From Thalassia testudinum (lineage: Eukaryota; Streptophyta; Magnoliopsida; Alismatales; Hydrocharitaceae): a stretch of DNA of 64,000 bases. The position numbers and the translations under genes were made by a program. The stretch spans positions 36,538,501-36,602,500 of the forward strand of contig JAZHRO010000002.1 in the NCBI GenBank assembly GCA_037157565.1, in the 5' to 3' direction. The notes beneath the pieces are model-generated. The model was given only the letters and a program-made list of their open reading frames with translations. It did not search any database and was not told the origin of the DNA. Position 1 is the stretch's first letter. Each line of letters opens with the position of its first letter. Shown one piece after another: positions 34,038 through 45,130 of this stretch.

Positions 34038-36638
34038 TAATCTTGCCCCTTCCAGACCAGACTTTGGCTGGAGGCACAGGCCGACTCAAAGCTCCAAATT
34101 GAGCAAGCTATAGCTCGTTAGAAAGCTCTAGAGTAGTACTACATGATTGCAGCATCAATTTGATGCTGAGGACAGATTCTACCCTTCTATTTGAAGGGCG
34201 AAGATCAATAGTTTCCACGGCCATTCTGGCCTGCAGATGAGCAACACAGGTCTAAGGACCCGCAAGAATGCTATTTGACCTTAGATGAGGTTCTGAATAG
34301 GTTCAGGAGTTAATTTTGCTCCTAGAGGTGAAGGATAGGAGGTTCAGGAAGCTCCAGGAAGGTGGTGAAACTCAAAAGCTTCAAGCAGAAGCTTCAGAGC
34401 TTCAAATTAAGCTCTGAAAAGCTTCATCGATAGCTAAAGGGTAGCTGTATCAAATTCAACAACCTCTGAAGGTTGTTAGGAATCTATCTGGGTAGTGTTT
34501 ACATTGAAATTTCATCAAAAAGTCTCTAAAGTAGTTTTGACCTAGAAAACCTAGGGTTTCTGGTTTGTCGCCTGGGCTCTAAAATTAGTTTGTTTGACAG
34601 AACAAACTAAGGCCTATCTAAGTAAAAGGTCTTCAAATCTAACCTCAGGGCATCCATCTGATGCTTCTAAACCTCTAAAATTAAGCTTATCCTTATTGGA
34701 CAGACTTCTCCAACTCTACCGGAGTTGGAGATGACAGAGGTCTAAATCTTGTTCCAGTCTTCAAAAATAAAAACTAAATATTGCATAATAATAATTGAGC
34801 CTCAAATAAGTGATCTGGAGCTTCTAAGGGAGTTCCATAGGCTAAAGAGTATAAGTTGACTTTCCGGAGCTCGTCGGAGCTCCGGTGAGTTCAGACAATG
34901 GCTAAAAATTGTAAACATCATCAAAACAACCCATAGACGACCTGAAAAGTTTCCTGAGGTCACAAGGAACCTCAGGAACACATTAATTCATTTAATTATT
35001 GATCATACTTAAAGATAAGCATCAAATTCATAAGAACTGTAATCTGAATTTGCTAGAACTCAGGACATGTTCTCTCACTCAATTGAATGGAGGAAACATG
35101 TCAATGGAGTGTGTGGCGAAGGTGTTCAGATGAATAATTAGATGGATAAACTCCTCCTAAGCCGCCATTGATAGCGAGCTCAGGAGGTTAAATGTATTTT
35201 AGGCATTTTATAGATAAATGCTTATTAATCAAATTAAAGTGAGGATAGGGGCCCTTAGTCAAATTAACCACTGGCGTCATCTCCAACACTGGTGGGATTA
35301 ACTTCAAACCCTAAATAGGATTTAAGCTTCATCCAAACCAATGGATGAAAAGAGAACGGTGAGCGCAAGCTCTGGGAGCTTGGTAGGGAAGAGCGGATGT
35401 CGGATGGACATTGATCGGCAGGTGTGGATACCTCTTGTCATCAGCCGTCGAAGAGGCTGAAGAAGAAATGAAGAGGAAGAAGAATATGTTTTAGGGACCT
35501 GTCTGTAATAAAAACTAAGGACCTAAGTGAAGCATAAGGACTCGATTGAAATAAAACTTAGGGATTAAAATGTAAATTAAGGTTTTCAAGGTTTATTTTA
35601 ATTTAAATCTTTTTCAACTTTTTATATATGATTATAAATAAGACAAATAATATATTTAAACCTTAGATTTATGTTTTTTACCTTTTTAGCTTAATTTATT
35701 TAATTAAGTAAAGTTAAGTTATTACATACTTAAGTATAAGTTATACTTAAGTTAATTAACACATTAATTAGGTAAATTGTTGATGGTATTTTGAGTCCAT
35801 TTATTAATTAAATTATTAATAATATTAATTGGATAATAATATAGCATTTTAAACTTATTTTAAGGTCCTTTAATATTTTATCCCTTATTCTATAGTTAAC
35901 CCTTATATTTACATATTCCTAGCTAATTAACTAGGAAGACTAGTTAATTAGGGGTAAGTAGAAGTCATGATGAGCCTCTCATCATCTAAGCACTTAAATA
36001 TTTAAATAACCCATAAATATGGGCTAATCAAATACCTCCATGCCTAGTTTTTGCTAGTCCCTAACAAATCCAAGCAATAACCTAGCACTCCAAGTAGACT
36101 AGCCAACCCAATCGGTCTTCCTCTAGAAACATGTTAAGTTCAGATTTTAGACCTAAGGTTTCCAAGTAGTTGCTAAATTACAGACTAGTTCAGCTAAAGA
36201 CGAGTTGCAGGCACAAGTTTTCCTAATTTCTAACTCTACCCTAAGATTTATTTGTCCCAGAGATTAAAGCATCCGTGCATGTGCATTGGTCTGAGTTATT
36301 TGAGGTTGGCATGATTGCCAACCTCGAAAGCGAGTATTATTATTATTATTTTATTTTTTTTGTAATATATATATTTGTTTGATTCCTCTAAGTTTAACCT
36401 TAGATCAGCCATCAACATGGTCTGTGTCGGATTCATTGTTCACAACATCAAACCTCGAAAGATGCCTGGCTTTCAATGCTTCGAGATAGCACCACCCATA
36501 ACGACCCCAAGAACTCTTGACAATCGACACTTCGAGATAGTATCACCCATGGATTTCTTAAGCGAATTCAGGCCTGTGGCAATCGGCACTTCAAGATAGA
36601 GCTGCCCATGGTACCTAAACCGCACAATGCGCTTACAT

Positions 36639-38358
36639 TGTTGGTGCTAGAGCACCGCGATCGTTTATTTTGATGATAACAAAACACATGTCATTTAACA
36701 TTTGCACTTGAAGTTTTACATTTCAGGTTAATTGCAAATGGAGACATGTTTAGACGGAGTTCGAGCTCGCATCTAGGATGGATTGGAGGAGCTTGACGGA
36801 GAACAGAGGAGCTTCACGAGGAACGATGGCTTGAAGAAGGAAGGAGATAAAGAATAAGATAGATTTCCTTTCCTTGTATTCTTTGTATTTTTGTTTCTTT
36901 TGTTGCTCTTTATTTTTGTTTCTTAGATTCATGTTAAAGAGCCTCAAAGAACTCCAACAGTAGTCCTAGGAATACTTACACAACCCCAGGATACTTAGGT
37001 TTTCTGTAGAGAACTTAGAAAATCAAAATAGGGTTTAAACAGCCTTTTCAGAAGTCTAATCTGAAAATCAGACGTCTGATAAATACTTTTAAGACATTTG
37101 ACTGTTGACTCAGATGCCCGATTATGTTTAGGATGGGCTTAGGTAGTTCTGTCTGGTGAAATCAGACGTCCAGACCTTAGACCAGACGTCTTAGAAGACG
37201 TCTGATGATTTTGCCAGACGTCCAATTAGTGGAACATTGGCTGGCTTAGCAAACACTGAAGAAAATGACCGTTAGAGCCTTATCAGACGTCCGTAAGTGT
37301 TTTCAGACGTCTGATAAATGACCATTTTGCCTCGGCTGACCCAAAATCTCTTTCCAGAGATCCTATAGCCATTGCAATCTCTTGGAAATCCATTCCCGCA
37401 GAAAAAGTAGGTTTCCAAATGTCCAGACTTAGTGCCAGATGTCCTGTGTGTCGTCTGATGGACTTGCACTAGAACCCTGTTTAGATCTGATTCAAGTCAG
37501 AAAGGAAACCTGCCTAAAATCAGACGTCTGACTTTGTTCCCAGACATCTTAAACTGGTTTTTCAGACGTCCGATGCCAGGATCAGACGTCTGATAACCCT
37601 GTCAGAGTAATGATTAACCCTGATTTCGGCCTGATTCTCTTGGGCTTTGCACCCAATGGCTATGGAAGCTTTCCAAAGCCTTCCAAAGCCTTCCTAGGCC
37701 CTCTGTAAATAGAGGAGAACCTCTTGCACACCAACACACACCTAGTAATACACTTTCACACCATGTTGTGTCTCTTGATCCTAAGAAGCAAGCTCTTGCT
37801 CTCCAAGCTTACGTGCTACATCTAGAGAGCTAATCCGATTCTGCACCTGCTCTCCCGCCGACGATTACGAGAGCGACGAAGTGCTACTGCGTGGTTCACG
37901 CATCCGCATCAAGTCGACGCACCTCTGCAAAGGGAAGCATCCTAATTCCTATAGAAGCTTAGGTTAAGATCATCTTTGTTGGCTCTATAGGATTGTTGTT
38001 ATTTATCTTTGTTATTTGGTTGGGTATTCGCTTTGCGAATTCTCGTCTCCTTCGTGAGACAAAATCCTTCTCTTGAAGAGAAGGGGTTTGAGGTACGCTA
38101 CCCTTGTATAAAGTAGCATGGTTGTAATTGAGGTTGTACTACCCTCGTTTAAGTAGTACGTTAGTGGATTTGATCAACTTGGTTGATCGAAAAATCCTAA
38201 CTCGAAAGGGTTAGGTGGTGGTTTTCACCCAGTTTGGGTTTCCACCTAAAAATTATTGTGTACATCGTGCGATTGTTATTTTATGAGATTGTTCTATATT
38301 TTAATTCCGCATTTTTACGTCATGCTGATCTCACCCCCTCCGAGTAAGGGATTCTACA
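36639..38358 (+). mobile_element. Solo LTR, probable Ty1/copia (SIRE-like), TSD TACAT
   Basis: It starts TGTTGGTGCTAGAGCACC and ends AAGGGATTCTACA, flanked by TACAT (36634-36638 and 38359-38363). The empty site is visible in the related element at 25045-25065, where CTTACATGCCCCCAGTAGGA is uninterrupted. At 1720 bp with no coding domain it is best read as a solo LTR. TTTTGATGATAACAAAAC near the start resembles SIRE-group copia LTRs; family is inferred and orientation could be reversed. It carries at least ten AGACGTC motifs. The 65-codon ORFs inside are not conserved. Confidence 0.8.
37061..37590. promoter_or_regulatory. Dense AGACGTCTG motif cluster
   Basis: Within about 530 bp there are copies of AGACGTC at about 37070, 37163, 37185, 37197, 37217, 37284, 37305, 37523, 37563 and 37582, several as full palindromes CAGACGTCTG or TCAGACGTCTGAT. 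The core GACGTC is the plant bZIP C-box; binding is inferred. Confidence 0.5.
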
Positions 38359-39116
38359 TACATGCCCCCAGTAGGATGGATATATTAAGAGATAATCACT
38401 AAGGAGGTGACATGTTATCATCGCATCCTCAAGGTGAGTATGTACTCCACCTCTCCTGTAGTAGGAACTCTTCCAATCAAATTGTGTTTTCAAGCTTCTC
38501 CTAAGTCAAAACTAAGAGAACCATCTTTTCTTTAAGAAATGAATTAGGGTGATCACTTATTTACACAAGACCAAGTGTGTGTGAAATGTGGATGCTTAGG
38601 TTACGAGGACCCGTAAACCAAAAGGTAGAACAAGACTCCAGGTACAACCCAGCCTTTAACTCAAACCCTAGCTTTCCTTCCTCAACCTCTTGAGGAATGG
38701 TTCGCAACTTAATTCCTACTTATGTTTTTAAGTCCACAAAGGACCCTAAGGGTCAAAAGCTAGTCGCTCACTTAGCTTCTAAAGTTCGACACCTAGAATC
38801 AACTTAGTCTAAGTTAAAGTTCTAGTTCGCTTAAGAATGCAGGGCCCAGCCAGTTAAGCTCAATAATACAAAATGTTTTTCTTCTTCTTATTTTGAATGC
38901 AATATGCATGAATGAATGCAAAATGTAGACATGCTATGAACAAATGCCTCGGGTCCTCTCCCCCATGCCTGGTTCAAACAATGTCCTCATTAAAAACAAA
39001 ACAGTTAAAGGAAGATATTACCTGAGGTGGAGAATGACAAGAGCTAAGGCTCCTCAAGAGTGACCTCATCAACCAGATGGCCATCCAAAGTAATGTATGG
39101 TTTTAACCGTTGGCCA

Positions 39117-40300
39117 TTAACAAATAAACGGAGTTGCCGAAGAGGAAGGGCTCTTAATTTTCATAACTCCATGAGAAAACACTTTAGTGATTATGTAAGG
39201 CCTATCCCAATGAGAATTTAATTTCCCAGGAAAAAGCTTAAGTCTGAAATTGAAAAGCCAGACCTGTTGGTTGGGCTCAAAGATCTTTCTAAGGATATAC
39301 TTATCATGGAAGACCTTGGTTCTCTCTTTATAAGCTTGAGAGGTGTCATAAGCATCATTCCTCAGCTCCTCAAGCTCACTTAATTCCAGAAGTCGTGCCT
39401 TACCTACCTTTTCTAAATCCATGTTGACACTTCGAATAGCCCAAAGTGCCCTATGTTGTAGCTCAACGAGTAAATGGCATGCTTTCCCATATATAATCCG
39501 AAAGGGAGATGTACCCAAAGGGGTCTTATAGGCCATTCGATACGCCCACAAAGCATCATCGAGCTTTTGGCACCAGTCCTTCTTATCTGGTCTAACGGTC
39601 TTTTGTAGAATGTTTTTTATCTCCCTATTCGACACTTCAACCTAGCCACTCGTCTAAGGATGGTAAGGGGTAGCGACCTTGTGAGTTACTCCCAGACTCC
39701 TGAGTAGCCGATTGAAGTGGTGGTTTCGGAAATGCGGTCCCCCATCACTTATAATGGTCTTGAGGCAGCCAAAACGAGATATGATATTGGCCTTCACAAA
39801 TTTCAAGACCACAGAGTGGTCATTTGTGCACATAGGAATGGCCTCTATCCATTTAGAGACATAATCAACTGCCACCAAGATATATTCATAACCATGGGAC
39901 GAAGGGAAGAGGCCCATAAAGTCAATTCTCCAAACATCAAAAATTTCAATAGATTGAATAGGGTGTTGAGGCATCTCATTCCTCTTCCCAATTGTTCCAA
40001 TCCGTTGATATCTAATACAGGACTTAACAAAATTATGAAAATCCTTAAATAACGAAGGCCATCAAAAATCGGACTAGAGAACCTTAAAAGCAGTTTTCTT
40101 AGTACCAAAGTGTCCTCCATAATGAAGTTCATGGAAAAAACTCAGCACACTTTGTTGCTCCTCTTCAGGCACGCATCGTCTCAATACTTGGTCATGTCCA
40201 ATTCTAAATAATTCAGGCTCTTCCCAATGAAAGTATCTAGCTTGGGAAATGAATCTCTTTCTTTTCTGCTCATCCCAAGAGCCAGGAGTTTCACCAGTGA
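39117..40300 (-). pseudogene. Athila-type integrase, degenerate (left element)
   Basis: Pieces in order: zinc-binding region with ELHYGGHFGTKKTA (about 40074-40140), catalytic core [19 protein letters not shown] with the first Asp, [14 protein letters not shown] with the second, and MSNREIKNILQKTV with the Glu, then [30 protein letters not shown] (39117-39974). A frameshift (about 39975-40070) and a stop near 39640 break the frame. The KWIEAIP and GKACHLLVELQHRA segments are typical of the Athila/Tat group. It follows RNase H and precedes the 3' noncoding region. Non-functional. Confidence 0.88.
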
Positions 40301-40964
40301 CCAAGTAATTGACAGCATTAGCATACCAAGGTGAAGTTGGTGTTACCGCCATAAGGGTTTCATCAGAAAATGTCTTGCGGATGTCTCCAGATGAAGAGTC
40401 ATGAAGTGGAAGGCGAGACATGTGGTCAGCCAGAACATTTTCTACTCCTTTCTTTTCACGTATCTCCAAGTCAAATTCTTGAAGGTGTAGGATCCACGTA
40501 ATCAGATGTGGCTTAGAATCCTTCTTAGCAATGAGATGTTTCATTGCTGCATTATTAGTGAAAATAGCCACCTTAGAGATAAGAAGATAAGACCTAAACT
40601 TCTCCAGAGAAAAAACTATAGCAAATAATTCCTTTTCAGTGACGGTGTAGTTTTGCTGTGGTTCGGTTAAAGTCTTGCTGGCATAGTGCAGCACATGAGG
40701 TCTTCCCTCAACCCTTTGTCCAAGGACTGCTCCCACTGCATAATCCAAAGCATCACACATCAGCTCAAATGGGAGGGTCCAATTAGGAGCTCGAAGAATA
40801 GGCACAGAGATCAAGGACTCCTTGAGAGTTTGAAAGGCCTCAGCACACTTTGAATCAAAATTGAACGAAGATTCCTTCACCAATAGGTCACAAAGTGGCC
40901 TAGAAATTTTACTAAAATTTTTAATAAAGCGCATGGCCCAGAAAGGATCTAATTTGTTTGACAT
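40301..40964 (-). pseudogene. Athila-type RNase H region (left element)
   Basis: Open stretch from 40964. It reads RFIKNFSKISRPLCDLL (end of reverse transcriptase), PFELMCDALDYAVGAVLGQ, HYASKTLTEPQQNYTVTEKELFAIVFSLEKFRSYLL, IFTNNAAMKHLIAKKDSKPHL and VENVLADHMSRL. In the usual FTDHAAL motif the Asp is Asn here (FTNNAAM). Order and spacing match gypsy pol. The same ORF runs on into the integrase zinc finger. Confidence 0.87.
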
Positions 40965-41970
40965 TCATAGGAAATGGAAGTTTGGAAATAGAATCAATCT
41001 TGGCTTTATTTACTTCCAAGCCTCGCTGAGACACAACATGCCCAAGTACAATTCCTTTTTATACCATGAAGTGGCTTTTCTCCCAGCTGAGAACTAAGCC
41101 AGTTTCCTTACATCACTTCAACACATTCTCTAGGTGTAAGAGACACTAGTTGAAAGACGAGCCATAAATTGAGAAGTCATCTATAAACACTTCAACACAC
41201 TCGTCAATCATGTCCGAAAAAATAGACATCATACACTGCTGGAAGGTTGCAGGTGCATTACATAATCCAAACTGCATACGCCTGAATGCAAAGGTACCAT
41301 AAGGACTCGTGAACGCCATCTTCTCCTAGTCATCATGGAAGACTGCAACCTGGTTGTACCCAGAATATCCATTGAGAAAGTAATAGTACTTATTCCCAGC
41401 CAATTTCTCAAGAATTTGATCAATAAAAGGCAAGGGATAGTGATCCTTCTGGGTAGCGGTGTTCAGCTTGCGGTAAGCAATATAGACCCTCCATCCAGTT
41501 GAGGGTCTAGTCACAACTTGTTCACCTTGGTCATTAAATTCCACAGTAAAGCTTATCTTCTTTGGCACCACATGAATAGGACTTACCCATTTACTATCTG
41601 CAATGGGATATATGATCCCAGCATCCAACCACTTCAGGATTTCCTTTTTAACCACCACCCTCATTTTAGGGTTCAGACATCTCTGCATGTCCCTAAATGG
41701 CTTGATGGAATCATTAGTATAAATGTGATGCATGCAGAGTGTAGAGTCTATACCCTTAATGTCAGCAATGCTCCAAGTAATAGCTTCCTTATGCCTAGAC
41801 AAGCATTCAATCAGGGCTCCCTCCTGTGACTCAGATAGAACAGCCAGCCGAAATGATAACGGGGAGCATATCATTAGCACCCAGGAACACGTACTTGAGA
41901 GTGTCTGGGAGGGGTTTCAACTCAAGGTTGGGGGCTTGTATGGTTGGGGGTTTCATAATAGATGTTCCCA
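40965..41970 (-). pseudogene. Athila-type reverse transcriptase, degenerate (left element)
   Basis: Recognisable motifs are VVKKEILKWLDAGIIYPIADSKWVSPIHVVPKK, then WRVYIAYRKLNTATQKDHYPLPFIDQILEKLAG and YYYFLNGYSGYNQVAV (41326-41880). An FIDDFSIYG motif is near 41170-41200. The motif A Asp (usual FLDGYSGY) is Asn, which would abolish catalysis, and frames change near 41320. It follows protease and precedes RNase H on the minus strand. Confidence 0.87.
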
Positions 41971-42196
41971 TCTCAAGTAGCAGATATACCTTGGGCAGAG
42001 ATGATAGGGAAAGAGACTCAGCAAAAACACCTAGCAACTCCTCAAGTTCTAGTATATCCCCTTCACATTCCTCCAAGAGATGGGAATGCTCATTTAGCAT
42101 GACATGCTGAAGGGGGTTATCACATAACATTGCAGGGGTTATCTCTTCAATCAGGTCATCTATTACCTCAACTTGAGAACAATCCTCAAGCCTAGC

Positions 42197-43081
42197 TTAT
42201 TTATAAGCATCAAACATATTAAGCCAGATTTTCCTATTCCTAAAGCCCATTTCCAATGCCCCAGTATTGCAATTGATTGAAGCATGCGAAGTTGCAAGGA
42301 AGGGGTGACTTAAAATGATGGAGGGCTTGGTTGGCTTGTTGGTAGGGCCAGTGTCAAAAACTAAGAAGTCAATGGGGAAGAAGAAATCTTCTACTCTCAC
42401 AAGGACATCTTCCAGAATTACTTACGGTGTCTTGAGTGATCGATCAACAACTTGGACGATTACTGGGCTAGGCTTCAGATTGCCTCCCCCAAGTTGTTCA
42501 TACACGTAGTTCGGAAGGATGTTCACCCCCGCACCCATATCAAGTAGAGCCTCGTCAATCTGTAAGTCACTAATAACCATCGAGATGTACGGGGCTCCTA
42601 GGTCCTTAAGTTTTGGTGGTGTGCCATGTTGAACAATTGAGCTAGCAGAATCAGTCAAGACAACTTTTGATTGGACCTGTTTCCTAGATTGCCACTTTTT
42701 CGTGCACAGGTCCTTTAAGAAGTGGGCATAAGACGAAATCTGCCTGATAGCCTCAAGCAAAGGCAAGTTAATCTGCACTTGCTTGAAAGTTTCCATGATC
42801 TCATCCGTCTTATCTTTGGCTCCAGATGAGCCAGCAAAAGTCTGCTTAGAGGTGGATAAGCACTCTAGAAAGGGCACTCTCGATCTCTGGTTGGAAAGGT
42901 TGTCATGTCGAGTAAGGGGTGGAACGGGGGCAACTTCTTCTGGTGAGGTGATTTCAAGCAGAGGAGATTTGGGCAAGTCTCCTCCTATGGGGGTGAATGT
43001 CGGGGTGGATGGTTTTTCAGAGGGTGAGACTATAAGAGCATCGGGTTTGGAAAATTCTTTCCCACTCCTCAGAATAGTCAC
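42197..43081 (-). pseudogene. Athila-type protease and gag-protease linker (left element)
   Basis: The 219-codon open stretch from 43081 begins with a Pro/Ser/Thr-rich linker and reaches ISMVISDLQIDEALLDMGAGVNILPNYVYEQLG, an aspartic protease with catalytic Asp in LLDMGAG. After a stop at 42422 it continues RVEDFFFPIDFLVFDTG and SIILSHPFLATSHASINCNTGAL (42197-42400), the conserved C-terminal part. It would release pol enzymes from the polyprotein. Confidence 0.85.
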
Positions 43082-44449
43082 CTCCTGGGCATGCTCCCTA
43101 AAGACAATCCCTTTTCCCTTAGGATTCTCCTCAGCAGCACTGGGAAGTTTCCCAGCTTTCCTCTATCTAACGGCCTTAACAAGGTGTCCTATCTACGATT
43201 TCATTTCATGTATAGCCTTGTCATGAGATTGGATGATGGCACTTTGACTTTCTTGCATAGTTCTCAACATTACCTTCAATTCATCCATCTTAGAGGTCAT
43301 AGGTTGGGCAAAGGTTTGAGGTTGGTTCATTTTTTGATTTTGAAAGGGTTGTGGTTTATAATTCCCTGAATTTGAAACATCCCCTTGACTCCAGGAAAAG
43401 TTTGGGTGATTTCTCCATCCCTCATTATAAGTGTTGGAAAAAGGGTCATTACGAGGTCTAGGACGGAACCCTTGAGCGGCATTCAGATCCACCTATACAA
43501 GCTCAGGGAATTGGGAGGCCAAGTGGCAATTCACAGTGGCGTGTGTATTGCCTTAGCAAATGGAACATTCGGAAGCTTGGGATGTGGAGGTGCTAGATAC
43601 GAATTGGCCCGGGCTTGACATAAGCCTTTCCATGTTTTGATTCAACAATTGAATTTGATAGGCTAAATTCTGGGTGTCCCTTGCCTCATTCGCCTTCAAC
43701 TTTCGTTGCATAAGAGTGGCTTTTCTATCCATGTAGGCAGAATTCAAGTGAATAGAATTCTCACTCAAAGTATCAAAAAGGTTCCAAGCTTCATCCACAG
43801 TCTTAGATAGAAAGGTTCCTGCATAGGCACCATCCATAGTTTGCCTGTGCGAATCATTAAGTCCGGTGTAGAACCTTTCAACCAGTTGCCACTTAGGCAC
43901 TTGGTGATGTGGGCAAAGTCTCAACAGGTCATTAAAGTGCTCCCACACATCATGGAAAGCTTCCCCATCCTTTTGAACAAAAATCATAATTTCCCTCCTA
44001 AAGTGATTTGTTTTGCTCATGGGAAAGTACATCTTCAAAAACTCCTTCTTCAGGGCATTCCAAGTGTTAATATCATTAAGGGTATGATACCAATACTTGG
44101 CTTTGTCCTTGAGGGAGAAAGGAAAGAGGGTCCGCATTTGAGCATCATCAGTAACTTCCTGCAGCTTCACCGTGGAACAGACCTCGGTGAATTCCTCTAT
44201 ATGCCTATAAGGGTCTTCCCTAGTAGTACCATAAAAGGAGGGCAGCAAGGATATGGTACTACTTTTGATCTCATAAGGATTGTCCCCTCCAGGTCTACGT
44301 AGTGCAGGGCCAGCTTGATTGGTCGGAATGAAATATTCCTTAAGGCTCCTTTGACCAGCCATTTCTTCCCTTGGGAGGTTCCTTCTTAAGATTCTTTTAG
44401 GTTCAGGATCAAACACAAGTTATCTCCTAAGAGATCGCCTACCAAGCAT
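43082..44449 (-). pseudogene. gag: Athila-type gag with zinc knuckle (left element)
   Basis: The start MLGRRSLRR at 44449 runs into a stop, then FDPEPKRILRRNLPREEM continues from about 44416. The 287-codon open piece shows SLLPSFYGTTREDPYRHIEEFTEVC, LFPFSLKDKAKYWYHTLN and WNALKKEFLKMYFP, the retrotransposon capsid signature. A zinc knuckle CSIC-x-GNTHATVNC spans about 43530-43565 with a stop inside. The C-terminal NYKPQPFQ segment is at 43193-43492. Multiple stops make it a pseudogene. Particle assembly is the family role. Confidence 0.87.
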
Positions 44450-44640
44450 GCACTATAAACACAATTCAAAAGAACTTGTTAGGTCTTTACAAATTTAGGC
44501 TTTTGACTTTAATTCAAATTGTAGGTGACAAGGCAAGTTGCCCAATCAATTACGCGCCTATTGTCGACCTTCGAAATGCCTAAAAAGACCTAGTTGGAGC
44601 TTAGGTGTTCTCCCCAAAATCTCAAATGGTAGAGCAACTT
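44450..44640 (-). other. Recombination junction between two Athila-type families
   Basis: To the right is gag of one family (homology fades after DKAAHWYWTI). To the left is the leader and gag start of another. The 190 bp between contain no coding similarity and look like the leader immediately upstream of the 44449 start. The exact breakpoint cannot be set without aligning relatives. Confidence 0.55.
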
Positions 44641-45130
44641 CAATTGGCCTTCTTATAGTCCAGTACCAATGTGCGGCCTTATCCCTGAGTGAGTGGGGGA
44701 AAAGTCTCATGATCATTTGCTCTTCGTTCACATTCCTTGCTCTGGTGGTCTGAACCAAAGTGGTTAGATCCTCCAGGTGCTGGAATGGGTCCTCCGAGCC
44801 AAGTCCATGGAAATGCTTAATCAAGCTTAAGACTTGGGGCTTGATTTCTATGTCTCCAGTGGGAATCATCACGTTGGAGCGTTCCCCATAGTTTGAAGGA
44901 TCGTAAAAATCCTTCAAGGGCTGAGCGCCTTGACCATGCATACGTTGGAACCATTATTGCATCTGCTGCAATTCTTCCAATTGTCTCTGAATTAGCTCCT
45001 GCTGGTTCGAGGGTGAGGGAGGTGGTTGTTTATTAGCCATGAGATCTGCTTGGCTATAGCTCAACCTCTGCCTCCTAGAATGGTCTAAAGGTCCTTCCAA
45101 TCTAGGGTTCAATGACCTCCTCCCAAGCAT
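44558..45130 (-). pseudogene. gag: Truncated gag of a second Athila-type family
   Basis: The start at 45130 reads MLGRRSLNPRLEGPL, like the two other Athila-type gag starts. A stop lies near 44965 (QQMQ*WFQ). The next piece (44941-44558) reads LIKHFHGLGSEDPFQHLEDLTTLVQ and MRLFPHSLRDKAAHWYWTI, the capsid core. Identity with gag then ends abruptly and the frame closes at 44558. It is preceded in sense by a leader, primer site and LTR of the same family (46381-48141). Confidence 0.82.

Larger units (their letters stand above)
32298..36030 (-). mobile_element. 3' LTR of the left Athila-type element (boundaries approximate)
   Basis: In sense the right edge follows a purine tract (GGCATGGAGGTA then TTTGATTAGCCC), so the LTR begins near 36030. 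The palindromic TGATGAGAGGCTCATCA typical of this LTR group lies 46 bp inside (35968-35984). The other end is placed near 32298 because the conserved U5-type motif (GGTCGTATCCACAGGGAG in plus orientation, about 32387-32404) normally lies about 100 bp from it. The LTR carries a perfect snRNA-type module (33995-34037), a CA-rich microsatellite (about 33897-33943) and two GACGTCT motifs (33421-33455). No TSD was found, so the left edge is uncertain. Confidence 0.65.
36031..39116 (-). other. 3' noncoding region of the left Athila-type element
   Basis: Between integrase and the 3' LTR. It contains the LTR-proximal purine tract (near 36031-36045) and three TTCGAGATAG/TTCAAGATAG units (about 36478-36605). 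The second purine tract with CAATGTCCTCATT is at 38955-38990. A segment with GACCCGTAAACCAAAA (about 38610) is also in the young element at 25290. A 1720-bp insertion (36639-38358) interrupts it. No coding sequence is seen. Confidence 0.7.

Noticed and set aside
37061..37590. CRISPR-like array because of regularly recurring AGACGTCTG
   Set aside because: Spacing is irregular, repeats are too short and degenerate, and the context is a plant LTR.
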